Source of the DNA: Nocardia higoensis
Lineage (GTDB): Bacteria > Actinomycetota > Actinomycetes > Mycobacteriales > Mycobacteriaceae
Direction of reading: 5' to 3'
DNA length: 64,000 nt
NCBI RefSeq assembly: GCF_015477835.1
Contig: NZ_JADLQN010000001.1
Coordinates: 744,001 to 808,000, forward strand
Below the pieces are notes generated by a model. It saw only the letters and a list, made by a program, of their open reading frames with translations. It ran no database searches and had not been told where the DNA came from. The translations under genes and the position numbers were made by a program. Positions within the stretch are counted from its first letter, which is position 1. Each line of letters starts with the position of its first letter. Below are positions 43,251-52,513 of this stretch, piece by piece.

Positions 43251-43685
43251 CCACACCCCCACCCAAAGCAGTTGACCACCAGCGCTTCCGCACATCTTTC
43301 CATTGCGCGGTCGTCGCGACATCCGTCTGCTCGAGATGTCCGGTGAGATGTCCGCCGCGTCGTCCTGGCTGGTGAGGGGGTCGGCCGGGCACTGTCGATG
43401 CGTCGGAGATTTGGCGTCCGCACACATCGCATCAGCCGACCGGTCTCATCCGCTATTGATTCGATTTCGGGAGCACTCTTGCCTGTAAAGCATTCCGGCA
43501 TTTCAGGTTCGAGCCGTTGCTGCACGATGCTCGGCTCGCCCTCCGACGCGGATGCGTACCTTCCTCGAGGAGAGTCGATTTCGACAGGGGCGCCGTGTCC
43601 GGTGAAGACGAGCGCCGCACGGCTCGGCAACGAGCCCAGCAATTCGGTGGCGAGGAGTGCGTGGCCTGCGAAGGCAACGGCTGGA
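43251..43685. other. 435-base spacer with a doubtful minus-strand reading frame
   Basis: Between the two XRE genes a minus frame reads WRPDPAVAFAGHALLATELL, then LPSRAALVFTGHGAPVEID with good codon use up to about 43450, but no start codon with a ribosome site lies at its beginning. Its later part overlaps the next gene start. It may be a small gene coupled to the upstream XRE gene or a decayed one. Confidence 0.3.
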
Positions 43686-44903
43686 TCAGGCCGCCACGCC
43701 GACGCGTCGACACAGGTCGCGTACTTCCCGCGACATCCCGGACGGTGGCTTCTTCTGCAACGAGAGCAGCATGTCGCGCGCATATCCGTTGTAGGAAATC
43801 GTTTCGGGTGCGGTGTTCTGGGCTCGGTCGAGTATCGCGACAACGGCTGCCCGCTCGTCGCGTTCGTCGTAGGCCCGCGCGACCTCGATCAAATGCCGGG
43901 CTCGTCGCGGGATCGACACGATCTCGTCACCGTCGACGGATCGGGCCGCGCGCAGCGCTTCGCCGGATCGGCGCAGTTCGACGCCGAGCGTCGTCGCGTT
44001 CGCCGCCTGCACAGCCTGAGAGAACGAAGTTTGGACATGCCGGTAGGCCGGTCCCAGTCGCTGAGCGATCTCCTCGGCTCGATCCCATGCCGCCCACGCA
44101 TCTCCGGTGCGACCCCGACGCGCGTGCACGAGCGCGGCTTCCGCGGCGAGGGCGCCCGAGATCGCTCGCCAGTTGTCGGGCGTGCTGTCCCGGTCGAGCC
44201 AAGGAGTGAGCATCTCGCGCCCGGAGGCGATCATCTCGAGCGCTTCGTCCCAGCGGCCGGAGTCGCGCAATGCTTGGACCATCGCCCACATGCCGCAGGC
44301 GATCGTGTACGGATCGTCGGCCTCCTGCGCCTCGGCGAGGCCGCGGTCGGCGACCAGCCATACCAGCGATGCGTCTGGTTGGTAGGCCACGTAGAAATCG
44401 GTCAGGTGGTAGACGCCGGCGAGTAGCCGTCGAGCCTTGCGGCGGTCGGATCCCGATGTTCGCGCGGCGGCCTGCGCATCACGGATGAGGGTGGGCAGGA
44501 TCGCGCCGAGCGCGGTCCGGTGGTTCGGGCTCGAATGCCGGACCTGCCAGGCATGGCGTAGCCGCTCCTCCAGATGGGTGAGGTCGTGCCGCTCGCCAGG
44601 AGTGGCGAGTCGGAAGCTGGTCAATGCCAACTGCACGGCACCGAGGTCACGGTGTCGCGCTCCGGCCCAGACCTTCACGCTCACAGCGTGCCCGTTTCCG
44701 GTGAGTTCGGCGAGGTCCGATAGCCCGAGCGCCTCGGCGATCTGCAGCAGCATCGGCAGGCGCGGGGCGCCACGTTTGCCCGTCTCGATGCTCTTGGCCC
44801 ATTCCTCGGATCGGCCGATCAAGCCACCAAGCACTCTGCGCGACATGCCCATTCGCTCGCGCGCACGCTGAATGCGCCGTCCGATCGTCGTGTGCTCTTC
44901 CAT
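43686..44903 (-). CDS. XRE-family regulator with TPR-like C-terminus
   Basis: A 405-residue protein. The N-terminal helix-turn-helix reads IGRRIQRARERMGMSRRVLG then LIGRSEEWAKSIETGKRG, and from ~80 on the protein is helical with TPR-like units (LADRGLAEAQEADDPYTIAC; LRDSGRWDEALEMIASGREM). Same architecture as the 41955 gene but only distant sequence similarity. It is divergent from the P450 pair, with 145 bases between that hold two GAGTAC boxes 33 bases apart (44944, 44977) and a GGGTA/TACCC inverted repeat. It may control the P450 operon. Confidence 0.82.
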   Translation of the reverse strand: MEEHTTIGRRIQRARERMGMSRRVLGGLIGRSEEWAKSIETGKRGAPRLPMLLQIAEALGLSDLAELTGNGHAVSVKVWAGARHRDLGAVQLALTSFRLATPGERHDLTHLEERLRHAWQVRHSSPNHRTALGAILPTLIRDAQAAARTSGSDRRKARRLLAGVYHLTDFYVAYQPDASLVWLVADRGLAEAQEADDPYTIACGMWAMVQALRDSGRWDEALEMIASGREMLTPWLDRDSTPDNWRAISGALAAEAALVHARRGRTGDAWAAWDRAEEIAQRLGPAYRHVQTSFSQAVQAANATTLGVELRRSGEALRAARSVDGDEIVSIPRRARHLIEVARAYDERDERAAVVAILDRAQNTAPETISYNGYARDMLLSLQKKPPSGMSREVRDLCRRVGVAA

Positions 44904-45048
44904 GTCCCTACCTCATCGCAACGGGTCGAGATACGTGCTCCCAGAGTACGGGTATGGGGGTCTTTTCGTACCCCTCGAGTACTTCGCGCGCCCCTAGCTC
45001 GAACTGGTCAGCGTAGCTGGCGAACCGTCCCGCATCCGCCGTGAAGAG

Positions 45049-46356
45049 ATGCCGATTGTCTACATTCCGTCCCGCTTCGGAGGAGTAACTCCATTGCTTT
45101 CAGCGCAATCCAGCTTCGTCCGAGATGCCCATGGACCCGGCTCGCCAATCGATGCGAATCGTGAGTTCCGCGTTCCCCTCTACACCGAGCAGTTCGCGGC
45201 GGACCCACACGCCGTGTACGCGCAGATGCGTCAGCGTTTCGGATCTCTGGTGCCGATCTGGCTGGCACCTGATGTTCCGGCGACGTTGGTGATCGGCTAC
45301 TGGACGGCTCTGAAGATCCTCAACGACCCCGAACATTTCCCCGCCGATCCGCGGACCTGGGAGCGTGACATCCCCTCGGGGTGCCCGGTCCTGCCGATGA
45401 TGCAGTGGCGTCCGAACGCATTGCGCAGCAGTGGGATAGAGCATGTGCGTTACCGGTCGGCGAACGTGGACGCGCTCGCCCGGGTGGATCTGCGCAGGAT
45501 CCACGAAGTGGTCGAGCGCATCTCCGTGACGCTGGTGAACGGATTCTGTGGTCGTGGCCGGGCCGAGTTGATCACCGATTTCGCGTCCCCGTTGGTGTTC
45601 GAGGTGATCGGCGAGCTGATCGGATGTGACCCCCAGGTCAGTGGGCGGGCCGCGACGGGGATGGCGATGATCTTCGACACCACCGCTGACGCTGCCGAGG
45701 GTAACAACCTGATCGTGGCGGCACTGCGCGAACTCGTCGGCCGCAAACGCACCCATCCCGGTAAGGACATCACCTCCTGGTTGCTGGCCCACCACAGCGG
45801 TCTGACCGACGAGGAGGTCATACATCAGCTGGTCACTCTTTACGCTGCGGCGAGTGAGCCGCTGACCAATCTCATCGTCAACACCTTGTCGTGGATGATG
45901 ACCCACCCGGACTTCGCCGGCGAGGTCGTCGGTGGCGGCCTGTCGACCCGTGACGCGCTGACCCATGTGCTGTTCCGTGACCCGCCGATCGCGAATTTCT
46001 GCATGTCCTATCCACGCCAGCCCCAGCTCATCGACGGTATGTGGGTGCCGGCGCATCGCCCGGCGGTGATCAGCCTGGCCGCCTGCAACAACGACCCCGC
46101 CGTGGTGGGCGGCAACATTCGCGGCAACGAATCGCACCTGGGGCTCGGCGCCGGACCGCACCGCTGCCCCGCCAGGTTGCCTGCCGAATTGATCGCCGGA
46201 GAGGCGATCGACCAGATCCTCGATGCCCTGCCCGAGATGCAGCTCGCCAGGCCCTACGAGCAATTGCGTTGGCGGCCTGGGCCGTTCCATCGGGCGCTCG
46301 AGGAGCTGCCCGTCGTCTTCACACCCGTTCCGCCGCTCACCGTGCCCATCCGCTGA
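45049..46356 (+). CDS. cytochrome P450, CYP157-like, lacking ExxR
   Basis: A 435-residue P450. The heme loop is [13 protein letters not shown] with ligand Cys373. The I-helix has [10 protein letters not shown] instead of the oxygen-activating AGxxT. Where the K-helix ExxR should be, the sequence reads [19 protein letters not shown]: no Glu-x-x-Arg. This matches the Streptomyces CYP157 family, known for loss of ExxR and for pairing with CYP154, and a CYP154-like gene follows 19 bases downstream. The start ATG 45049 is tentative. Catalytic competence is doubtful; it may be a partner or scaffold. Confidence 0.85.
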   Translation: MPIVYIPSRFGGVTPLLSAQSSFVRDAHGPGSPIDANREFRVPLYTEQFAADPHAVYAQMRQRFGSLVPIWLAPDVPATLVIGYWTALKILNDPEHFPADPRTWERDIPSGCPVLPMMQWRPNALRSSGIEHVRYRSANVDALARVDLRRIHEVVERISVTLVNGFCGRGRAELITDFASPLVFEVIGELIGCDPQVSGRAATGMAMIFDTTADAAEGNNLIVAALRELVGRKRTHPGKDITSWLLAHHSGLTDEEVIHQLVTLYAAASEPLTNLIVNTLSWMMTHPDFAGEVVGGGLSTRDALTHVLFRDPPIANFCMSYPRQPQLIDGMWVPAHRPAVISLAACNNDPAVVGGNIRGNESHLGLGAGPHRCPARLPAELIAGEAIDQILDALPEMQLARPYEQLRWRPGPFHRALEELPVVFTPVPPLTVPIR

Positions 46357-46375
46357 CCGTAAAGGCGAACTTTCG

Positions 46376-47638
46376 ATGACCGATCTTCATCCTGTCCCCG
46401 CTCCTATAGCGCTCGATGTCACGGGCGCTGACATTCCGGGTGAGGCCGCCCGGCTCCGCGAACAGGGGCGGCTGGTCCCGGTATTACTGCCCGGTGGGGT
46501 GCGCGCCTGGGCGGTGACCGATGCCGAACTGCTGCGGGAGTTGTTCGTCGACTGGCGGGTGTCCAAGGACGCCGCTCAGCATTGGCCGGCGTTCGTCGCC
46601 GGTGAGATTCCGCCGGATTGGCCGTTGATCTCGTGGGTGTCGGTGCGCAACATGTTCACCGCTTACGGCAAAGACCATCAGCGGTTGCGCAAGCTCGTCG
46701 GGCCCGCGTTCACCGCCCGCCGCGTGGCCGAGTTGCGGCCGCGGATCAGGCGGATCACCAGCGGGCTGCTCGACGGGCTGGCTGCGCGGGCGGACGGGGT
46801 GGTGGATGTGCGGGAGGAGTTCGCGGCGCAGGTGCCGTTGCGGGTGATCACCGCGCTGATGGGTGTCCCGGACGATCTGCGGCCGGGGCTGCGGCTGTGT
46901 GTCGACGAGATCTTCTCCACCGCTCCGCAGCGTGACCCACAGGCCACGCTCGCCGAGATGGTGAGCATCTTGACCACGCTCGTCGCTCGTCGCCGTGCCA
47001 AGCCGGGGCGGGATATGACCAGTCTGCTCATCAGCCGTCGCGACCACGACGACCAGCTCACCGAGCAGGAGCTCGTGCACACGCTGCTACTGGTGATCAG
47101 CGCCGGTTACGAGACCACGGTCAACCTGCTCGACCAGGCGATCTATCAGCTGCTGACCCGGCCCGAACTCCTTCCTCGGGTCCGCGTCGGCACGTTCGGC
47201 TGGTCGCAGCTGATCGAGGAGACCCTGCGCTACGCGCCGCCGGTGGCGAACCTGCCGCTGCGGTACGCGGTGGTCGACATCGACGTGGCGGGCACGCGGA
47301 TCAAGGCCGGGGAGGCCATCCTCGCCTGCCTGGCCGCCGCCAACCGCGACCCCGACCTGCACGAACCGAATCCCGGCGAGTTCGATCCGGCCCGACCGAT
47401 CAAGGAGCATCTGTCCTTCGGTTACGGACCGCACTACTGCCTCGGCGCGCCGCTGGCACGGTTGGAGGCCGAGATCGCCCTGCCCGCGCTGTTCGGGAGG
47501 TTTCCACAGATCGCGTTCGCTGTCGCGCCGGAGACGGTGAAACCGTTGGCGAGCTTCATCTCTCATGGTCATCGACGTCTGGCGGTGCTGTTGGACGGGG
47601 TGGGCGGCGCGGACCTCACAGCTGAGTCGGAACTGTGA
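46376..47638 (+). CDS. cytochrome P450, CYP154-like
   Basis: A 420-residue P450 with a full set of motifs: I-helix [13 protein letters not shown]-helix EETLRY (ExxR), and heme loop [17 protein letters not shown] with ligand Cys355. The start ATG 46376 is preceded by AAAGG ten bases upstream. It is the second gene of a pair with the ExxR-less P450, the CYP157-CYP154 arrangement found in Streptomyces, often beside conservons; no conservon genes are visible here. Electron donors are not encoded nearby. The substrate is unknown. Confidence 0.92.
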   Translation: MTDLHPVPAPIALDVTGADIPGEAARLREQGRLVPVLLPGGVRAWAVTDAELLRELFVDWRVSKDAAQHWPAFVAGEIPPDWPLISWVSVRNMFTAYGKDHQRLRKLVGPAFTARRVAELRPRIRRITSGLLDGLAARADGVVDVREEFAAQVPLRVITALMGVPDDLRPGLRLCVDEIFSTAPQRDPQATLAEMVSILTTLVARRRAKPGRDMTSLLISRRDHDDQLTEQELVHTLLLVISAGYETTVNLLDQAIYQLLTRPELLPRVRVGTFGWSQLIEETLRYAPPVANLPLRYAVVDIDVAGTRIKAGEAILACLAAANRDPDLHEPNPGEFDPARPIKEHLSFGYGPHYCLGAPLARLEAEIALPALFGRFPQIAFAVAPETVKPLASFISHGHRRLAVLLDGVGGADLTAESEL

Positions 47639-47683
47639 CGGCCTCGTGCGCGCAGGAACCGCACGGCTGCGGAGGGGACGGCC

Positions 47684-47950
47684 GTGCTCGGTGACAACCG
47701 GCCGGTGAGCGGGAAACGGCCGTTCGGTGCCGTCATCCCGATCGACCAAGCCCCCAGCGTCCTCGGATTCGCGGCCACCGCCGAGAAACTCCGCCACGAC
47801 AACCCGCACTGGCCCGTGCGCTCACCGGCGGCGGCCGCTGCCGTGCTGAGCCTCCACGGCGAATGCCCCTGGCACTGCTCGACCCGGGTCGCCGCGCTCA
47901 TCGTCAGCGCCGACGACTACCGGTACTTCCGCGATCGCGGCATCCACTGA
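47684..47950 (+). CDS. conserved small hypothetical protein
   Basis: An 88-residue protein from GTG 47684, with GAGGGG about six bases upstream. It reads FGAVIPIDQAPSVLGFAATA and later CPWHCSTRVAALIVSADDYRYF, a soluble compact protein. I do not recognise a named family. It follows the P450 pair in the same direction and precedes a recombinase-like small protein; such pairs of small genes are frequent in Nocardia genomes. Confidence 0.55.
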   Translation: MLGDNRPVSGKRPFGAVIPIDQAPSVLGFAATAEKLRHDNPHWPVRSPAAAAAVLSLHGECPWHCSTRVAALIVSADDYRYFRDRGIH

Positions 47951-47977
47951 CGACACCCAATGACAAGGACCCGCGCC

Positions 47978-48451
47978 ATGAATACGGCACTCGGTGTGCT
48001 CAACCTCGGCATCAGCCGATCCCCGGCCGAGGATCGGCACATCCTGACCGAACTCGCCCACGCCCGCGGCTATGACCTGATCGACGTCCTCACCATCGAC
48101 GACTGCACCTACATGCCGACCGCCTATATCGCCGAACGCGTCCGCACCGCCCGCGCGACCGCGTTGCTGGCGCCGAGCTTCGAACACTTCGGTGTCTCCG
48201 CCCGCGTGCTGCCTCTGATCGCCGAGCTGGTGGTGCCTGGCGCGGCTGGGCATGAACATGAACTCGAGCGGCAGTCGAGCATCGCGAATTCTGCCGTGAC
48301 ACAACAGCATAGGGTGCGTCGACGGGGCCTCGCCGCAGCGGCACTGATCGTATTGTTGTTCACTGCCTGGGCGCTGTGGCCGGCGCCGGATTCAGCCTCA
48401 CCCCCGGCCCCAGCCGTCATCGTGCTACCCGACCAGGCGGAGGGCCGGTGA
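47978..48451 (+). CDS. resolvase-like small protein fused to a membrane tail
   Basis: A 157-residue protein from ATG 47978 after AAGGAC. The first ~90 residues (LGVLNLGISRSPAEDRHILT, ARGYDLIDVLTIDDCTYMP, TALLAPSFEHFGV) resemble the serine-recombinase-like small proteins common in Nocardia and Rhodococcus, without a visible catalytic Ser. Then RVRRRGLAAAALIVLLFTAWAL forms one membrane helix and a short Pro-rich tail. The fusion looks recent: the first part ends at GAAGHEHELERQ, a point where a separate gene could begin. Confidence 0.5.
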   Translation: MNTALGVLNLGISRSPAEDRHILTELAHARGYDLIDVLTIDDCTYMPTAYIAERVRTARATALLAPSFEHFGVSARVLPLIAELVVPGAAGHEHELERQSSIANSAVTQQHRVRRRGLAAAALIVLLFTAWALWPAPDSASPPAPAVIVLPDQAEGR

Positions 48452-48658
48452 CGCAACGCCCCGAATCGGAGTTCGATTCCTCGCGAGTGAGCAGGTTGCG
48501 CGGTGGCGCTACAGCATCGGACGGGTATGGCCGCGCGGGCCGTATCGCACAACCCCAGCGAGCAGGGCACCGACAGCAACCCGGCGGTCACCGCGCCGAC
48601 GTCGACGCCGCCCATCGGGTGAGCCGGTGGAAGTCGGACCGGCTGTCGACTCTCCGCG

Positions 48659-49813
48659 TCACCGTAGCGTGGCGACGATGCCCTCGGTGAGCAGGTCGAG
48701 TTGCTCGCACGCGTCGAAAGGGGTGGGTGGGGCAGAGGGGGAGATGTCGAGCCCGATGGAGAGAATGTGTGCGGTGGAGGCGCCGGCTGGGGCAGCGGGG
48801 CGGAACGTCAGCGCGGCGGTGCAGGTGATCGCTCGGCTCGGAGCGGTGGAGTACCAAGAGCGGATCTCTATACCCCCGAGCCCGGCGCGGGACCGGAAGG
48901 CACTGTCCTGGGTGACATACCCGCCATTCAGATCGCCCGGGTACCGGGTCTCTCCCTCGAGCGGGATCTGTTCGTTGTTGCGCTGGAAATGCACCTCGAG
49001 GGTGACCTTGTGTTGGTCGCCTTCGCGGCGCAGCGTCATCTTGCAGGTGTAGGGCGTAGGGGTACCCGTGGAGGCGATCCTCCATCCCGGCAGCGCGGCA
49101 TCGATCGTGGCAGCCGTGGGGCAGGGGTTCTTCTGGATCAGCGACGGGCCCGGTGCATCCTCGCCGAACGGGTGAGCGGGCAGGGCGGTGAGTCCGGGCA
49201 GGATCGCCGTGAGGTATTCACGGGTGAACGCGCAGGCCTCCGGCCAGTCGACAGGGGTGTTCTTCGGCGGCTGGGCTCGCTTCACGCTGAGCAGCGCCGC
49301 GAACCCGGTCTCGGCGTAAGGTACGGCGAACACGCATCCGGAGCTGCCGCCACTGTAGGGGTTGTGGTAAACGGTTGTGCCGCTGAGTGTCTCAGCGGTG
49401 TCGCGTTCCCGATCGTAGTCCAAGTAGTCGTCAGCCAGTTCGAGGTCGAAACGGAAGTAGCCGCCGGGATTGCCGGCATCGGCGATGACCATTCGGCACG
49501 CGGTCCAACTGTTGTCGCGGTCGAACTCCTGTAGGCCACCGAGGCGGGCGGCCGCTCCGCTGTCGTGCAGCGCACAGGCGTCGGTAGCACGCACCTTAGA
49601 CATCGCCTCGAGTGAGCCGGGTGCCACGGCAGCCTGATCGATGGAGTTGGGCACGGGGCGCGGGCGGCTCGTCGTCGGGGTGGCTGAGGCTATCGTGGAG
49701 GTCGCGACGGCGGAATCCCCAGGCGCGGAATCGGATCCGCATCCCACCAGTGCGCTCACCAACGCCGCTGAAACCATGATCGCCGCTGTCGTCGAGCGTG
49801 TCCTTTTCGCCAT
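48659..49813 (-). CDS. DUF3558-like secreted lipoprotein
   Basis: A 384-residue protein. The start ATG 49813 follows GGAGATATCGTC; further upstream ATGs lack support. The signal peptide ends in the lipobox ALVGC. The mature part begins with a low-complexity Ser/Thr/Pro linker and then holds two repeated modules, each with paired Cys: ATDACALHD...TACRMV and NPCPTAATIDAALPGW...YTCKMTL, as in actinobacterial DUF3558 lipoproteins. It is likely a cell-surface protein of unknown function. Confidence 0.75.
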   Translation of the reverse strand: MAKRTRSTTAAIMVSAALVSALVGCGSDSAPGDSAVATSTIASATPTTSRPRPVPNSIDQAAVAPGSLEAMSKVRATDACALHDSGAAARLGGLQEFDRDNSWTACRMVIADAGNPGGYFRFDLELADDYLDYDRERDTAETLSGTTVYHNPYSGGSSGCVFAVPYAETGFAALLSVKRAQPPKNTPVDWPEACAFTREYLTAILPGLTALPAHPFGEDAPGPSLIQKNPCPTAATIDAALPGWRIASTGTPTPYTCKMTLRREGDQHKVTLEVHFQRNNEQIPLEGETRYPGDLNGGYVTQDSAFRSRAGLGGIEIRSWYSTAPSRAITCTAALTFRPAAPAGASTAHILSIGLDISPSAPPTPFDACEQLDLLTEGIVATLR

Positions 49814-49863
49814 GACGATATCTCCCCTCACCATGAATGTGATCATGCCTGCTGTCGACTGGC

Positions 49864-50206
49864 CGGGCCGTACTCGGGTGACTCATCGCCCACTACACCT
49901 GTGAGCGGAAGGTCGAGCTGGACAGCGTCGTCGACAGCGGGGCGAAGGCGTGCTGTGGAGCCTGCCGGGCAGTGACGTGGTCGGCGAGTCGGTCGCGCCG
50001 CTGTCCGGGCTGCGGCTGAGGGAGTCAGTACGTAACAGGTCTCGTCCGGCCCGATCCGCCCCGACTGGCCTACTTTCTGACGTATCGCGCTCCGCCGCAC
50101 CACTTTCGCCCCGCGATGAACCGGTCATGCACGCCGCTCGGATCACCATGTTCCAGAGAAATTCCGATACCGAAAATCCGATTGACGCGGTGGTTCTACT
50201 GGGAGG
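49864..50206. other. 343-base region without a recognisable gene
   Basis: Both strands have only codon-shadow frames. The last 60 bases before 50207 contain TTGACG (near 50186) and a GGGAGG that serves as ribosome site for the ankyrin gene. Confidence 0.45.
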
Positions 50207-50977
50207 ATGGCAGATCTGGTCACAGCAGTAACACTCGGAGACGTACCGGCAGTCCGGAAATTGCTGGCCGCGGGGGCACACCCCGACGTACCGGACGAGG
50301 ACGGCACCACACCCCTGTACCGGGCGGCTGTCCAGGGCTGCGGCGAACTGACCAGGCTGCTGCTGGCGCATGGGGCAGATCCGAATCTGCCCGGTGGAGC
50401 CGAAGACGAAGGACTGCCCCTGTGCGCGGCGGCCTGCTGGAACCACACCGATTCCGTCGCCGCTCTGCTGGCCGCCGGAGCCGACCCCGACCAGCCCGAG
50501 CCACCGCATCCCCGAGAACACGGTTCGGGCACGCCGCCGCTGCTGTGGGCGGTGGGCAACGGCCATCGCGAAACCGTGGACCTGCTACTCGAGGCAGGTG
50601 CCGATCCGAATATCCCGGGCACTCCGCTGACCATCGCGGCCCGGAGCGGGCGCCTCGGCATCGTGCGATCCCTGCTGACCCGCGGCGCGGACCCAGCGCG
50701 CCCGGATACCCAGGACCGCACCGCCGCCGATCTCGCCGCCGCACTAGTCGGCGCAGACCTGGTGGCCCTGCTTGCGGACGAGTGTGCCTGGTCGGAGGTG
50801 GAGTCGACGTACACGGTGGAACGCCGTCCCGCTGGTGACGGCACGAATCTGATCACGCTGCGCTACGAACACGAGGGCGGCGGCGAGGGTGAGACCTGTA
50901 TCCAGGATGGCCATGCCGCGATCGTCGCGCTGTTGCGGGATATCGCCCGGCAGTCGACCGGTGGGGGTGACATCTGA
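50207..50977 (+). CDS. ankyrin-repeat protein
   Basis: A 256-residue soluble protein. It has about five ankyrin repeats between residues 1 and 190 (AVRKLLAAGAHPDVPDEDG; LTRLLLAHGADPNLPGGA; SVAALLAAGADPDQP; TVDLLLEAGADPNIPG; IVRSLLTRGADPARPD), each with the TPL/GADP consensus. The C-terminal ~60 residues are a separate short domain (YTVERRPAGDGTNLITLRYE). GGGAGG precedes the ATG. It lies two genes before a polymorphic toxin locus, and ankyrin proteins sometimes act as immunity proteins, but there is no direct link. Confidence 0.85.
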   Translation: MADLVTAVTLGDVPAVRKLLAAGAHPDVPDEDGTTPLYRAAVQGCGELTRLLLAHGADPNLPGGAEDEGLPLCAAACWNHTDSVAALLAAGADPDQPEPPHPREHGSGTPPLLWAVGNGHRETVDLLLEAGADPNIPGTPLTIAARSGRLGIVRSLLTRGADPARPDTQDRTAADLAAALVGADLVALLADECAWSEVESTYTVERRPAGDGTNLITLRYEHEGGGEGETCIQDGHAAIVALLRDIARQSTGGGDI

Positions 50978-51003
50978 GGTCGTGTCCGCTGCCGGCTCCG
51001 ACC

Positions 51004-51663
51004 TCATTTCGCGACACCGGACCGGTTCTCACGTCCCCGTAGTACCGCGGCGCCCGGACCGGCCAGTTCCGCCGGCCTCACGCGTCGGCCGCTGACGGCC
51101 GGCAGCAGCGACAGCGCGGTCCCCTTCCGGTCCTGTGCCGATAGCCGCGCCGGTATCCATTGCGACCAACCGAACTTCGGATAGCAACTCCTTCGCGCCA
51201 CCAAAGGCGACCGGAGTGCGAGCCTGTAGTCGTAACGCCGCGACCACCGCCTCTTCCGGATAGCACCTGGTGATCCCCACTGGCCGCCGGATGTCCTCAC
51301 CATGGACGATCTCTTCGACGAGCCGGCTCTCGAGCGGTACCGGTGGACCCGATCGCCGATGTGCTACCTGGCGCAGACGCTCCAGTGTCTCCGCCGGTGC
51401 GGCCCCGCGCTCACGTTCTACACCGCGCGCGTTCTGCCGATGGAAGTCGAAGCGCGCACGAATCAAACCCGCGACGAACCGAGCCGTGTCGTGCGCGCCG
51501 AGTCCACCAGATGGGCGGCCACATCGTGCACCGTCCAGCCGGCCCAGAGCGACGGTGCCTCCCACTGCTCGTTGTCCAAGGTTTTCAAATCCTCGATGAG
51601 TGCCACGCGTTCGGCGTGCACCAGCGACCAGATATCGATGCTCCTCGAGTCCGTCACAGACAC
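51004..51663 (-). pseudogene. TIGR03083-like maleylpyruvate isomerase gene with two frameshifts
   Basis: The N-terminus reads IWSLVHAERVALIEDLKTLD and WTVHDVAAHLVDSART (DinB-like, mycothiol-dependent family) in one frame. After ~51485 it continues in a second frame (FVAGLIRARFDFHRQNARGV, LVEEIVHGEDIRRPVGI), and after ~51125 in a third (VSGRRVRPAELAGPGAAVL) to the stop. Family order is intact, so two single-base indels have broken an otherwise complete gene. Confidence 0.72.
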
Positions 51664-51870
51664 AGACGAGCCGGGGAGCCGGAAGTCACCGATGGACCGT
51701 AGAAGATCACTCCGCTTCTGGCCGTCCCGGTCGAACTGCAGCTGGACATGCGCACCTTTCTGGCTCGTACTCTCCGGTCCGATGTTCGAGCGCTACACCG
51801 CGCTATCGGACGCAACCATCGAAAGAGGTGGGGTAAGGTTCTCGGTATCAGGGGCTCTGAGGGGGAGAGT

Positions 51871-52185
51871 ATGACGCAGGGTGATGGGACTTTCGATGTC
51901 GTCCCGTCCGAGGTGAGCGATGCTGGGCGATACGTGCAGTTGACCGCCCAAGAGCTGGTCGACGGAGTTCGTACCTTGGACACCGAGATCGGTGTGCTCT
52001 TGCAGGGGTGGACCGGTGTCTCGGCGACCGCGTATCGGGCGGGTTGGGAGGAGACCCGTCAAGGCGCGCAGACCGTTCTGGATGCGCTCGCGACGCTGGC
52101 CGAACTGATGGGTGTCACCGCGGATACGCATACCCAGCTCGATACAGATCGGGCGACTGACACCAGTTCACTGGATCTGCCGTAG
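51871..52185 (+). CDS. WXG100-family ESAT-6-like protein (first)
   Basis: A 104-residue helical-hairpin protein with the WxG turn in LLQGWTGVSATAYRAGW. GGGGGAG sits three bases before the ATG. WXG100 proteins form dimers and leave the cell through ESX/type VII secretion. It is the first gene of an operon with a second WXG100 protein and a toxin, so the pair probably helps export the toxin. Confidence 0.88.
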   Translation: MTQGDGTFDVVPSEVSDAGRYVQLTAQELVDGVRTLDTEIGVLLQGWTGVSATAYRAGWEETRQGAQTVLDALATLAELMGVTADTHTQLDTDRATDTSSLDLP

Positions 52186-52204
52186 ATCTCGGGGGAGACA
52201 ACTC

Positions 52205-52513
52205 ATGGCTGAACCGTTTCGGGTCGATTTGACCGAACTCGACGACATCACCGCTCGTGTGGCCGGATTCGTCGGCTTCCTCGAGGACAGCCTCACAGGT
52301 ATCCAGCAGCGGATCGCCGCTGTGCAGGCCGGCTGGAGCGGTCCGTCCGCCGTTGCCGCGAACGATGCCTTCGCCCGTTGGCTCACCGGCGCACAGGATG
52401 TCGCCGAGGGGATCGACGAGATGCGCGCCGCCGCGGTCGCCGCGCATCAGCGCTATACCGCGGCCGTGGCCACGAATCTGGAGATGCTCGGCCGTGGTGG
52501 ATCACCGTCGTGA
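52205..52513 (+). CDS. WXG100-family ESAT-6-like protein (second)
   Basis: A 102-residue protein with WxG in VQAGWSGPSAVAANDAF and long flanking helices. GGGGGAG lies eight bases before the ATG. It starts 19 bases after the first WXG100 gene and its stop overlaps the GTG of the toxin (GTGA). It is likely the dimer partner of the first. No secretion-machine genes (EccC etc.) are in the window. Confidence 0.88.
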   Translation: MAEPFRVDLTELDDITARVAGFVGFLEDSLTGIQQRIAAVQAGWSGPSAVAANDAFARWLTGAQDVAEGIDEMRAAAVAAHQRYTAAVATNLEMLGRGGSPS

